Positions 16,391 through 23,907 of a DNA stretch of 47,968 nucleotides are shown piece after piece. The translations under genes were made by a program, and so were the position numbers. Origin of the DNA: Klebsiella oxytoca NBRC 105695 (GTDB lineage: Bacteria > Pseudomonadota > Gammaproteobacteria > Enterobacterales > Enterobacteriaceae); NCBI RefSeq assembly GCF_001598695.1, contig NZ_BCZK01000022.1, forward strand, positions 1 through 47,968. The letters run 5' to 3'. Under the pieces are notes generated by a model that saw only the letters and a program-made list of their open reading frames with translations, was not told where the DNA came from and ran no database searches. Every line of letters starts with the position of its first letter. Position 1 is the stretch's first letter.

Positions 16391-16843
16391 ATGTTGAAAA
16401 AATCGCTCATCGCCTTTTCCCTGTTTTGCGCCCTGTCGCCCGCTGTTTTTGCGGGCAACAGTGAAAGCGAACAGCTGAATAAGAAGAACGTCATTGATTT
16501 TTATAACAAAGCGTTAAATGACAAGGACTTTGCCGCCGCCAGGCCCTATCTCGGAGACCGCTACATACAGCATAACCCGATGGCGAAAGACGGCGTTGAA
16601 GGCTTTCAGCAGTTTATCGCCTTCCTGAAGAGTAAATATCCCGACTCGCGCAGCGTTATCAAGCAGGCCTTTGTCGACGGCGATCATGTGATCCTCCACG
16701 TGGAGGTAACCGGTCGCGAGCCGGGAGTGACGCGGGCGATTATCGATATCTTCCGCGTTGATGAACAGCATAAAATCGTTGAGCACTGGGACGTGACCCA
16801 GAACGTTCCGCAGAAAACCGCCAGCGGCAACGGCATGTTCTGA
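16391..16843 (+). CDS. Secreted NTF2/SnoaL-like protein
   Basis: The product has 150 residues with a signal peptide (LKKSLIAFSLFCALSPAVFA) and a mature SnoaL-like (NTF2 fold) domain. Family features are VIDFYNKALNDKDFAAARPY, YIQHNPMAKDG, VEGFQQFIAFLKSKYP, DGDHVILHVEV and DIFRVDEQHKIVEHWDVTQ. Proteins with the YIQHNP and IVEHWD signatures are annotated as predicted SnoaL-like aldol-condensation enzymes, but no reaction is established. The start at 16391 has GGAGG four bases upstream; an upstream in-frame ATG at 16358 would place a non-signal stretch in front. It may be co-transcribed with digH, 51 bases away. Confidence 0.85.
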   Translation: MLKKSLIAFSLFCALSPAVFAGNSESEQLNKKNVIDFYNKALNDKDFAAARPYLGDRYIQHNPMAKDGVEGFQQFIAFLKSKYPDSRSVIKQAFVDGDHVILHVEVTGREPGVTRAIIDIFRVDEQHKIVEHWDVTQNVPQKTASGNGMF

Positions 16844-16847
16844 GCCT

Positions 16848-16866
16848 GAGCAGAGCTCCTCTGCTC
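16848..16866 (+). terminator. Stem-loop after the NTF2-like gene
   Basis: GAGCAGAG (16848-16855), loop CTC and CTCTGCTC (16859-16866) form a perfect 8-bp stem directly after the stop codon. The following bases ATCATTCCC contain few T residues. Confidence 0.55.
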
Positions 16867-16921
16867 ATCATTCCCTCCGCTTTACCCATTTTCGCTTCGT
16901 ACAGATGGGCACTTGTTTAAA

Positions 16922-16956
16922 CAGTTTATTTACTTTACTGTAAAGTAAATAAACTG
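16922..16956. promoter_or_regulatory. Large palindromic operator of the RND efflux module
   Basis: CAGTTTATTTACTTTA (16922-16937) and its exact reverse complement (16941-16956) are separated by CTG. This 16+16 base palindrome ends 14 bases before the start at 16971 and so overlaps the expected promoter. Its size and AT-rich form are typical of TetR-family operators. The obvious ligand is the TetR regulator encoded at 20529-21146 at the end of the same operon. Confidence 0.75.
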
Positions 16957-16970
16957 ACGGGGTAAGGCGG

Positions 16971-17393
16971 ATGTTCAACGAAGGAAAATGGGCAAAGCTG
17001 TTTTGTTTCATTGGATTATCATTTCTTCCCTGCGTAGCGAAGGCCTCACTGCTGAGTCTGGCTACGCAGGATCAGCAGATTCAGGCGGCATGTTCACGTG
17101 TAGATGAGCCGGCTCAGGCCAGGCTATGTCACGCCCTGCTCGTTAGCCAGCAGGCGGAGCAGCGCCAACGCTATCTGCATTTTTTACTGCAGCAGAATAT
17201 TTTCAGCATTCAGACCTATGACTTTCTGTGGGGTGAATACCAGCGTACGACTGCATGTTCTGAAATCAGCCGCTTTTTTCTGTCGAGGGCGCTGGATGCG
17301 GCGCTACCGGCTCCACCCACGCCGGCACTTCCCCCATCCCCCGGGCTAAGCGAACCGCCGGCCGTGTTTGCGCTACAAGAATCCCTCAACTGA
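16971..17393 (+). CDS. Small secreted protein of unknown function, first gene of the RND module
   Basis: This 140-residue protein begins with a signal-like segment (about 8-26, KLFCFIGLSFLPCVAKA). The mature part is helical and Gln-rich with cysteines near 41, 53 and 95 (QAACSRV, ARLCHAL, TTACSEI). The tail is a proline-rich stretch (ALPAPPTPALPPSPG). I recognise no family. It is not a membrane fusion protein: it is far too short and lacks the lipoyl and beta-barrel motifs. It lies 16 bases before the RND pump gene and behind the palindromic operator, so it is co-expressed with the pump. A role as accessory subunit or periplasmic chaperone is only inference. Confidence 0.7.
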   Translation: MFNEGKWAKLFCFIGLSFLPCVAKASLLSLATQDQQIQAACSRVDEPAQARLCHALLVSQQAEQRQRYLHFLLQQNIFSIQTYDFLWGEYQRTTACSEISRFFLSRALDAALPAPPTPALPPSPGLSEPPAVFALQESLN

Positions 17394-17409
17394 CCGTAGG
17401 TGCATAACG

Positions 17410-20400
17410 ATGCTGGCTCGCTTTTTTGTGTTTCGCCCGGTTTTTGCCGCCGTCATCGCTATCTGTATTATGGCGACCGGCGCTTTCGCCCTGCTGACCC
17501 TGCCCGTCGAACAATATCCGGATATTGCTCCTCCCGGCGTCAACGTCACCGCCAACTACCCCGGCGCCTCGGCTGAAACCGTTGAAGACAGCGTGACCCA
17601 GGTGCTGGAGCAGCAGATTAAAGGCATCGACGGCCTGCTCTATTTTTCCTCCAGCAGCAGTTCAGCAGGCCAGGCGCGTATTAGTCTCAGTTTCGATCAA
17701 CGCATTGATCCCGATATGGCGCAGGTGCAGGTACAAAATGCCGTTAATCAGGCCATTACGCGTTTGCCTCAAGAGGTGCAGCAGCAAGGCCTTACGGTAA
17801 CCAAGTCACAGGGTGACAGCCTGATGGTGGTGGCCCTGTACGATCAAACGCGAACGCTAACCAGCCTTGATATCAGCGACTTTCTCGTTAGCTCCCTGCA
17901 GGAGCCGCTGAGCCGGGTGGAAGGCGTGGGGGAAACGACCGTTTTCGGCGCCCAGTACGCAATGCGCATCTGGCTCAATCCGCTGCAGCTGAACGGCTAC
18001 GGTTTGATGCCCTCCGACGTGCAGGCCGCCGTCGAGGCGCAGAATTCTCAGGTCACCAGCGGCGAAATTGGTTCACTGCCTACGCTGGAGGGGCAGTATC
18101 TGAACGCGACGGTCACCGCGCAGTCCCGCCTTGAGCATCCCGAACAGTTTGAAAACATTATTCTGCGCACCAACAGAGACGGCTCGGTGGTCTATCTGCG
18201 CGATGTCGCCCGGGTGGAGATCGGCGCGGAAAACTATCAAAACCAAACCACGCTCAACGGTTTCCCCTCAGCCGGAATCTCAATTCAGCTGGCCTCCGGG
18301 GCCAACGCGCTGGAGACGGCGGAGAAGATCCGGACAGAAGTCGAACGCCTGACGCCCCGCTTTCCGCAGGGCGTTGTCGCCGCTTATCCGCGCGACAGCA
18401 CGCCGTTCGTGACGGTCTCTATCGAAAGCGTAGTGCGCACGCTGATTGAGGCGATTCTTTTTGTGGTGGCGGTCATGTATCTCTTTCTCCAGAGCTGGCG
18501 GGCAACGCTGATCCCGACCCTCACGGTGCCGGTCGTCCTGCTCGGTACCTTCGGCATCCTTAGCCTGCTGGGCTACAGCATCAATACGCTCACCCTCTTC
18601 GCGATGGTTCTGGCAATCGGTCTGCTGGTTGATGACGCTATCGTGGTGGTGGAGAACGTTGAACGCCTGATGGTGGAAGAGGATCTTACCCCGCTTGAAG
18701 CCACGCTGCGCTCGATGAATGAGATAACCGGCGCGCTGATTGGCATCGCGCTGGTACTCTCGGCGGTTTTTATCCCGATGGCGTTTTTCGGCGGCTCGGT
18801 GGGGATTATCTACCGGCAGTTCAGCGTGACCATCGTTTCGGCGATGGTGCTTTCCGCGCTGGTCGCACTGACCCTGACGCCGACGCTGTGCGCCCATCTG
18901 CTCAAACCCGGCCATCTTAAAAAAGGGCCGTTCTTCTCCGGTTTCAACCGCGGCGTCGCCGCCACTCAGAATCGTTACCTGGCGATTCTCCGGCGGATAG
19001 CGGTCCGCCCCTTCCGCTTTGTATTGCTGGCCCTGGCGCTGACGTTTTTGATGCTCTGGCAGTATCAGAAACTGGCTGGCGGCTTTCTGCCGGAAGAGGA
19101 TCAGGGCGCGGTGATGGTTCAGTTTACGCTTCCCTCCGGCTCGCCGATGTCGATGACCGAAGAGGTCGGCGCGGAAATTAGCCGCTATTTCATGAGCGAG
19201 GAAGAGAATAACCTCAACGTCATCTTTATGGTTACCGGCAGAAATAACGCCGGCAGCGGGCAGAACGTCGGCATGGCCTTCGCCGAACTCAAGCACTGGG
19301 ATGCGCGTCCCGGAGAACAGAACAGCGCTCAGGCGATCATTGCCCGGGCGAACCAGTACTTTGTTAAAACCTCCCGGCTGGCCAGCATCAGCGTGATGTC
19401 GCCACCCACCGTGCGCGGGCTCGGGCAGTCGAGCGGCTTTGAACTCTGGCTACAGGATAGCGCGCAAAACGGCAGCCCGTCGCTCATCGAGGCGCAAAAC
19501 ACCCTGCTCGCTGCCGCCAGACAACAGCCAGAACTGGATGCGGTGCGCATTAACAGCCTGGAGGAGAAGGCGCAGCTGCAGGTCGATGTTGACAGACAGA
19601 AAGCGCAGGCCCAGGGGTTGGATCAGGCCGCGATAAACAGCACTCTCTCTGCGGCCTGGGGCGGCGTGTACATTAACGACTTTATCGATCGCGGGCGCGT
19701 CAAGCGCGTGTACATGCAGGGAGACGCAGCCTGGCGTTCGACGCCGGAAAATTTATCCGCCTGGTTTGTCCGCGGCGACAGCAACAACATGGCCTCCTTC
19801 GACAGCTTCTCATCCTGGCGCTGGACCACCGGGCCGCAGATGCTTCAGCGTTTTAACGGACTGTCAGCCGTGCAGTTCCAGGGCAATGCGGCATCGGGCG
19901 TCAGCTCCGGTTCGGCGATGGCGGAAATGGCCGAACTGGTGGGCACGCTGAGTGGGTTTGATCTGCAATGGAGCGGTTTGTCCTGGCAGGAGCAGGCCTC
20001 TTCAGTGCAAACGCTATGGGTATATCTGGCCTCGCTGGCCTTTATGTTTTTGTGTCTGGCCGCCTTGTATGAAAGCTGGTCGATTCCGGTCGCCGTACTG
20101 CTGATCGTGCCGTTGGGGATTCTGGGGGCCGTGAGCGCGTCGCTGCTCGCCGGATATGAAAACGATATCTACTTCCAGGTCGGTATGCTGACGACCATGG
20201 GGCTTTCCGCCAAAAATGCGATTCTGATCGTTGAATTTGCGCTGGCGCAGTTTCAGCAAGGAAAAACCTTATCCGACGCGGCGCTGGAGGGCGCTCGTCT
20301 GCGCTTACGCCCCATCATTATGACCTCACTTGCATTTGTTGTCGGCGTTATCCCTCTGGTACTCTCTACCGGTGCCGGCGCTTCCAGCCAACGAGAGATT

Positions 20401-20517
20401 GGCACCGCGGTGATCGGCGGTATGCTCACCGGGACGCTGCTGACCTTGCTCTTCGTTCCACTCTTTTTCCTGCTGGTACAGCAAGGAATGATGCGCCTTA
20501 AAGGGCGCAAACGGTAA
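17410..20517 (+). CDS. RND multidrug efflux pump, HAE1 family (AcrB-like)
   Basis: The pump has 1035 residues, the usual AcrB length, with twelve membrane helices and two large periplasmic loops. The start is MLARFFVFRPVFAAVIA; an upstream in-frame ATG at 17368 would overlap the preceding gene. Proton-relay residues are present: the Asp pair D408-D409 in GLLVDDAIVVVENVER, K935 in LSAKNAILIVEFA, and Arg and Thr in LRLRPIIMTSLAFVVGVIPL. The early LPVEQYPDIAPPGVNV is typical of HAE1 drug pumps. No adaptor (MFP) or outer-membrane channel gene is adjacent, so it must borrow them, for example AcrA and TolC. K. pneumoniae KexD is one adaptor-less precedent, but I cannot say this is it. Confidence 0.95.
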   Translation: MLARFFVFRPVFAAVIAICIMATGAFALLTLPVEQYPDIAPPGVNVTANYPGASAETVEDSVTQVLEQQIKGIDGLLYFSSSSSSAGQARISLSFDQRIDPDMAQVQVQNAVNQAITRLPQEVQQQGLTVTKSQGDSLMVVALYDQTRTLTSLDISDFLVSSLQEPLSRVEGVGETTVFGAQYAMRIWLNPLQLNGYGLMPSDVQAAVEAQNSQVTSGEIGSLPTLEGQYLNATVTAQSRLEHPEQFENIILRTNRDGSVVYLRDVARVEIGAENYQNQTTLNGFPSAGISIQLASGANALETAEKIRTEVERLTPRFPQGVVAAYPRDSTPFVTVSIESVVRTLIEAILFVVAVMYLFLQSWRATLIPTLTVPVVLLGTFGILSLLGYSINTLTLFAMVLAIGLLVDDAIVVVENVERLMVEEDLTPLEATLRSMNEITGALIGIALVLSAVFIPMAFFGGSVGIIYRQFSVTIVSAMVLSALVALTLTPTLCAHLLKPGHLKKGPFFSGFNRGVAATQNRYLAILRRIAVRPFRFVLLALALTFLMLWQYQKLAGGFLPEEDQGAVMVQFTLPSGSPMSMTEEVGAEISRYFMSEEENNLNVIFMVTGRNNAGSGQNVGMAFAELKHWDARPGEQNSAQAIIARANQYFVKTSRLASISVMSPPTVRGLGQSSGFELWLQDSAQNGSPSLIEAQNTLLAAARQQPELDAVRINSLEEKAQLQVDVDRQKAQAQGLDQAAINSTLSAAWGGVYINDFIDRGRVKRVYMQGDAAWRSTPENLSAWFVRGDSNNMASFDSFSSWRWTTGPQMLQRFNGLSAVQFQGNAASGVSSGSAMAEMAELVGTLSGFDLQWSGLSWQEQASSVQTLWVYLASLAFMFLCLAALYESWSIPVAVLLIVPLGILGAVSASLLAGYENDIYFQVGMLTTMGLSAKNAILIVEFALAQFQQGKTLSDAALEGARLRLRPIIMTSLAFVVGVIPLVLSTGAGASSQREIGTAVIGGMLTGTLLTLLFVPLFFLLVQQGMMRLKGRKR

Positions 20518-20528
20518 GGACTCAATTG

Positions 20529-21146
20529 ATGGGAAATCAACGCGGGCGGCCAATGAAAGCCCGCCCACGCATTTTACAAACCGCCCGCGAGCTGTTTCTC
20601 AGGCACGGGCTTGATGTGTCGCTGGATACGATTGCCGCCGAAGCGGGAACCTCGCGGCCGACGCTCTACAGTCATTTCCCCGGCGGTAAAGACGCGCTGC
20701 TGCTGGAGACATTTGCGTTTCTCAATGACACCATGCAGCCGCCTCTGCGCCAGCTTTTGCAGGAGCGTCAGCAGGATTTTCCCGCGCTGCTGCGCGGGTT
20801 TGCGAAAGTGGTGCAAGCGCACTTTTATGCGCCGGAGAATATTCACTTTCAACGCCTGCTGATCCAGGTGCTGGTGCAAAAGCCCGAACTCTACGTCACG
20901 CTCGAACAGCGCCCCTCAGGGCGCGTTTTGCAGGCACTGAGCGAGATACTGGCGCAGAAAAAAAACGAAGGTTTGCTGACCATCAGCGATCCGGAGCTCG
21001 AAGCAACGGCGTTTCTCGGCGCGATTATGGGCTATCCGCTGCCGGGGGCCTTAATTGCGCAAAAAGCGGTGGAGCCAGAGAAGCTGGAACAGCTCGCGGA
21101 ATGCGCGATTACCGTCTTTCTCAAGGCCTGGGGCTACCGGCCATAA
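20529..21146 (+). CDS. TetR-family repressor of the RND module
   Basis: The product has 205 residues. The N-terminal helix-turn-helix (about 10-55) is clear: ARPRILQTARELFLRHGLDV, SLDTIAAEAGTSRPTLYSHF and the GGKDALLLET cap typical of TetR proteins. The C-terminal ligand/dimer domain includes APENIHFQRLLIQVL, a pattern common in AcrR-like C-terminal domains. The gene follows the RND pump by eleven bases, with ATG at 20529 preferred over an in-frame TTG at 20526. Position and the operator at 16922-16956 indicate local, probably autogenous, repression relieved by a pump substrate. The inducer is unknown. Confidence 0.92.
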   Translation: MGNQRGRPMKARPRILQTARELFLRHGLDVSLDTIAAEAGTSRPTLYSHFPGGKDALLLETFAFLNDTMQPPLRQLLQERQQDFPALLRGFAKVVQAHFYAPENIHFQRLLIQVLVQKPELYVTLEQRPSGRVLQALSEILAQKKNEGLLTISDPELEATAFLGAIMGYPLPGALIAQKAVEPEKLEQLAECAITVFLKAWGYRP

Positions 21147-21245
21147 TCCAGGTTTACGCAGCCACTTTCAGGCCTGTCGCCGCCCTTATTCTGCTAAGCG
21201 GATAAAGACCAGGTCTTCGGCCCCGCGCCAGAGGCCGAAGAAAGA

Positions 21246-21806
21246 CTAATCGGCGAGCAGATCGTCATACAGCGCGCGCAGGCGGGTTCGCAGGTAGAGT
21301 ACCGCTTTATGCTTACGCGACAGCAGCGCCTGCTCGCTTGCGCCGGTCTCTTCGGCCAACTCCCGATAGCTGTAGCCCTGCAGTTCGGTTTTCTCAAATG
21401 CTTCGCGCTGGGCGGGCGGCAGTTCCGCGAGCGCCTGGTTTACCGCCTCCCAGAGCAGCGTTTTCAGATACGCCTCCTCCGGCGTTTGCGCAACGCCAAA
21501 CAGCGTCTCGGCCAGCTCATCCTCGGGAAAGCCACCCTCTTCTTCCTCGCTGAAATCGCCAGCCAGCGGCAGCTCACGCTTTTTTCTCGCCCTGTCGGTC
21601 ATCTCGTTTCGCGCGGCCCGGAACAGCCAGGCGGCAATATTCTCCACCGGTTGCTCGACGCGGATCAGCTGATAAGTCACTTCCTGCAGGATATCGTCCG
21701 CCTCATCCCTTTGCGGGATCCGGGCGCGAATAAACGCCTTCAGCTTCGTCCGGCAGGCGTCGAGAGCGGAAATCAGCCGCGATGGCGTCGCGATGCCGTT
21801 TTTCAT
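21246..21806 (-). CDS. ECF-type sigma-70 family RNA polymerase sigma factor
   Basis: The protein has about 186 residues with only sigma regions 2 and 4, the ECF layout. Region 2 includes RDEADDILQEVTYQLI and AAWLFRAARNEMTDRAR (about 30-75). An acidic linker EEEEGGFPEDEL follows. Region 4 has LAELPPAQREAFEKTELQGY and a helix-turn-helix, SYRELAEETGASEQALLSRK, for -35 recognition. It is downstream of a two-helix membrane protein gene. A GTG at 21815 would overlap that gene's stop by four bases; the ATG at 21806 was chosen but both are possible. Membrane control by its neighbour is the expected arrangement, though the neighbour is not a standard anti-sigma factor. Confidence 0.88.
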   Translation of the reverse strand: MKNGIATPSRLISALDACRTKLKAFIRARIPQRDEADDILQEVTYQLIRVEQPVENIAAWLFRAARNEMTDRARKKRELPLAGDFSEEEEGGFPEDELAETLFGVAQTPEEAYLKTLLWEAVNQALAELPPAQREAFEKTELQGYSYRELAEETGASEQALLSRKHKAVLYLRTRLRALYDDLLAD

Positions 21807-21811
21807 TGCGC

Positions 21812-22237
21812 TCACTCGGGATCCGTATTTTTCACCGCAGGCTCCTGCTGCGGCGCATTTTCGCTACGACGATCGCGCCAGCCGCAGTGGCCACGATGCC
21901 CGCGATGACCAAAGCGCTGTACAAACTCATCGCGCTGCTCGGGACTCATCTTCATCCAGCGTTCATGCATTCGACGCCGCGCGTGTCCCATACCGAACAT
22001 TCCCGGGCGAAAACCGAGACCGCCAAACAGGATCCGCGACAGCGCCAGAAGACCTAACGCCTGCCAGAAGCCGATGCTCTTTACCCCAAGGATAGCGGGC
22101 AGTAGCGCATTCCATAGCGACATGACCAGCAGCCCGAGAACGATGATTAATGCCGCGCCGATGAGAAGCGGTTTTGCCATTCTGTGGTCACCAAAACGGT
22201 GCTGATGGCGCTGCTCGCGCCTGTCGAAATCTCTCAT
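21812..22237 (-). CDS. Two-helix membrane protein, candidate regulator of the sigma factor
   Basis: This 141-residue protein has a basic, His-rich N-terminus (MRDFDRREQRHQHRFGDHRM), two membrane helices (about 22-44 and 57-73), and a C-terminal part with RRRMHERWMKMSPEQRDEF and then the His-rich run GHRGHRGHCGW. The MSPEQRDEF helix recalls CpxP/ZraP-type metal-responsive proteins, and the His/Cys cluster could bind metal; both are inferences. It precedes the ECF sigma factor gene and ends at its start, so the pair is one transcription unit. No anti-sigma (zinc anti-sigma or RseA) motif is seen, but co-transcription with an ECF factor makes an anti-sigma or sensor role the leading idea. Confidence 0.75.
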   Translation of the reverse strand: MRDFDRREQRHQHRFGDHRMAKPLLIGAALIIVLGLLVMSLWNALLPAILGVKSIGFWQALGLLALSRILFGGLGFRPGMFGMGHARRRMHERWMKMSPEQRDEFVQRFGHRGHRGHCGWRDRRSENAPQQEPAVKNTDPE

Positions 22238-22301
22238 GCTTTGTTTACCTCATAACGCTTGTGAATAGTAACCTGTGCAGAGGTAGACGAATGAGCGGAC
22301 A

Positions 22302-22321
22302 AAATATTGCTAACAATATTT
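22302..22321. promoter_or_regulatory. Palindrome between the sigma operon and the 33-residue protein gene
   Basis: AAATATTG (22302-22309), CTAA and CAATATTT (22314-22321) form a perfect 8+8 palindrome in the divergent promoter region. Two smaller palindromes follow: ATTTGT-ACG-ACAAAT at 22339-22353 and GGTAACGTTACC at 22396-22407. The density suggests several regulators acting here. Confidence 0.5.
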
Positions 22322-22360
22322 AAAAATCGACACACTTTATTTGTACGACAAATGTTATTG

Positions 22361-22376
22361 TGTGATCTTCATCACC
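22361..22376 (+). promoter_or_regulatory. CRP-like site
   Basis: TGTGA-TCTTCA-TCACC matches the CRP consensus TGTGA-N6-TCACA in nine of ten conserved positions. It lies about 60-75 bases before the 33-residue protein gene, a usual activator distance. It predicts cAMP-CRP control. Confidence 0.5.
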
Positions 22377-22435
22377 TTTCGGTGCGGGCGGCGGCGGTAA
22401 CGTTACCCGGTGATTCATCGAAAAAAGAGGAACTT

Positions 22436-22537
22436 ATGAAGGCAGTAAAATCATTAAAAGCAGACTGGGCAATTATTACGCTGATGATTGTTGTCGCGGT
22501 CGTTATGTATGGCTATCTGATCCCCAAATACTGGTAA
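22436..22537 (+). CDS. 33-residue single-helix membrane protein
   Basis: The peptide starts MKAVKSLKADWAIITLMIVV and ends MYGYLIPKYW. It has a basic N-terminus (KxxKSLK) followed by one 20-residue hydrophobic helix and a short aromatic tail, a usual form for regulatory small membrane proteins of enterobacteria. AAGAGG lies six bases before the ATG. A longer in-frame reading from 22307 is unlikely because it would have no binding site and would cover the promoter signals. I do not recognise the family. It is divergent from the ECF sigma operon, and a GC-rich stem-loop follows (CCGCCC 22560-22565 with GGGCGG 22575-22580). Confidence 0.7.
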   Translation: MKAVKSLKADWAIITLMIVVAVVMYGYLIPKYW

Positions 22538-22559
22538 TCGACGTCATACCTGCGCTGAA

Positions 22560-22580
22560 CCGCCCCATCGCTCAGGGCGG
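22560..22580. terminator. Stem-loop between the small protein and the lipase gene
   Basis: CCGCCC (22560-22565) pairs with GGGCGG (22575-22580) between two convergent genes. There is no clear T-run, so only moderate support for termination. Confidence 0.45.
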
Positions 22581-22597
22581 CTCATCGACCCTCGCCA

Positions 22598-23740
22598 TTA
22601 CCGCTTATCGTTGAGCGTCTTAATCAAAAACGGCACCGAGTCGCGCAATGACGGGTTAACCGTTCCGCTATGATCCAGCCCCTCATAAATATGCACGTCC
22701 GCCCGGGTTCCCGCGCTTTTGACCGCATCCGCAAAGCGTTTTTGCATCGCCGTCGGTACGTTGATATCGACGCTGCCTATACCGATAAATACCGGATGAT
22801 CGATTTTTAGCGTCGGGTAGAGCATGGTTTCTACGCTGGCGTTTAACAGCGAATCCACCCCCGGCTTGAGAGAATTCGCCGCATTGAGACCGGCCTTCAT
22901 CACCTCATCGTTAAGCGGCGTAATGCATAAATGGTTCGCCTCTTTCAGCAGCGGTAGCGCTTTGTCCTGGAAATAGTCGGCGGGATTGAGCTGCGGGTTG
23001 CTGTCGGCAGCTGAAAGATAAATATAGAAAATATACGGAATTTTCGGATCGCCGCCGCTCGGCGCTTTGCCGCCTGCCGGCGGAAGAATGTCGGCTGCGG
23101 TGGTCCCTTTTTCAAAATAAGGCGTACCGGTCAGCACCGTTGCGCGAATATTAAGCTCGGGTGCATATTGCGGCTGATAGCCGGCGCTGGCGAAGGCGGC
23201 ATGCGCCCCCTGCGACTGTCCAACCAGAATAAGTTCATTTTTGAGCGGAAACTGTTTCAGGGCGGCGCGAACGCTGTCAAGTACGCTCCACGCTTCACCG
23301 CGGGCGTTCAGATAGTGGTGCAGCCCGGACGAGCCCAGACCGGCATAATCCGGCGCGACCACCGCATAGCCCAGCGACAGCCAGGTGTTCAGATACTGCT
23401 TATCGCGATCGCTGCGCGGGTTTAACGACGGCGCGCAGTGATTCGCCACGCCAACGGTACCATGAGCCCAGACCACCACCGGCCATCCCCCTTCCGGCGT
23501 GGCGCCAAAGGGAATAAAGACCGCCGCGGTATCTTCACGCGCGGTTTTACCGTCCACGCCGCTGTGGGAAGGATAACGCAGAAGATATTGCTTAGCCGCT
23601 TCGCTTAACCCGTTCTTCGCGCTGAGCGGAGAGACGGCATCGGTGCTGTCAGTAGCGGCGCTAGCCGGAACAGCGCTCATGGAAAGCAATAGCAGCGCAG
23701 AGGTGGCGGTAAGGAATTTTTTTGAGAGGGAATAAGTCAT
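22598..23740 (-). CDS. Secreted alpha/beta-hydrolase of the secretory lipase type
   Basis: The product has 380 residues with a signal peptide (LSKKFLTATSALLLLSMSAVPASA). The fold is alpha/beta-hydrolase: VVVWAHGTVGVANHCAPS contributes the oxyanion hole, YAVVAPDYAGLG follows, and the nucleophile elbow is GQSQGAHAA. The acid lies probably in IGSVDINVP, and the His in GLDHSGTV. This order and the HGTxG and GQSQGG-like motifs are those of the LIP (secretory lipase) family, active on lipids or other esters. Substrate is unknown. The start at 23740 (MTYSLSKK) was chosen because it leads straight into the signal; the longer frame to 23803 overlaps the opposite gene's region. It is monocistronic. Confidence 0.85.
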   Translation of the reverse strand: MTYSLSKKFLTATSALLLLSMSAVPASAATDSTDAVSPLSAKNGLSEAAKQYLLRYPSHSGVDGKTAREDTAAVFIPFGATPEGGWPVVVWAHGTVGVANHCAPSLNPRSDRDKQYLNTWLSLGYAVVAPDYAGLGSSGLHHYLNARGEAWSVLDSVRAALKQFPLKNELILVGQSQGAHAAFASAGYQPQYAPELNIRATVLTGTPYFEKGTTAADILPPAGGKAPSGGDPKIPYIFYIYLSAADSNPQLNPADYFQDKALPLLKEANHLCITPLNDEVMKAGLNAANSLKPGVDSLLNASVETMLYPTLKIDHPVFIGIGSVDINVPTAMQKRFADAVKSAGTRADVHIYEGLDHSGTVNPSLRDSVPFLIKTLNDKR

Positions 23741-23868
23741 GACATCCTGTTCCATAATGGGGATGCACTTAGTGTAGACCCTGGCGCCTGAATACCAGCT
23801 CAATGAAGCGGGTCATTTTGCTGATTTGCATAAACCCTGAGTGGCTTCGCTTTTTATCCGGCACAATA

Positions 23869-23887
23869 ATGATAGATTTTTATCAAT
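23869..23887. promoter_or_regulatory. Operator copy 1 (lacI-type gene)
   Basis: ATGATAGATTTTTATCAAT is, on the other strand, ATTGATAAAAATCTATCAT. It matches TTGATAAAAAACTATCAA at 24991-25008 except for the base before the C and the last base. It lies 20 bases before the LacI-type gene, so autoregulation is likely. Confidence 0.65.
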
Positions 23888-23907
23888 CACCTCACAGGAA
23901 GAGAACA

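Noticed and set aside
18280..19296. 338-codon frame opposite the RND pump gene
   Set aside because: Antisense shadow with low-complexity charged composition and no start signals.
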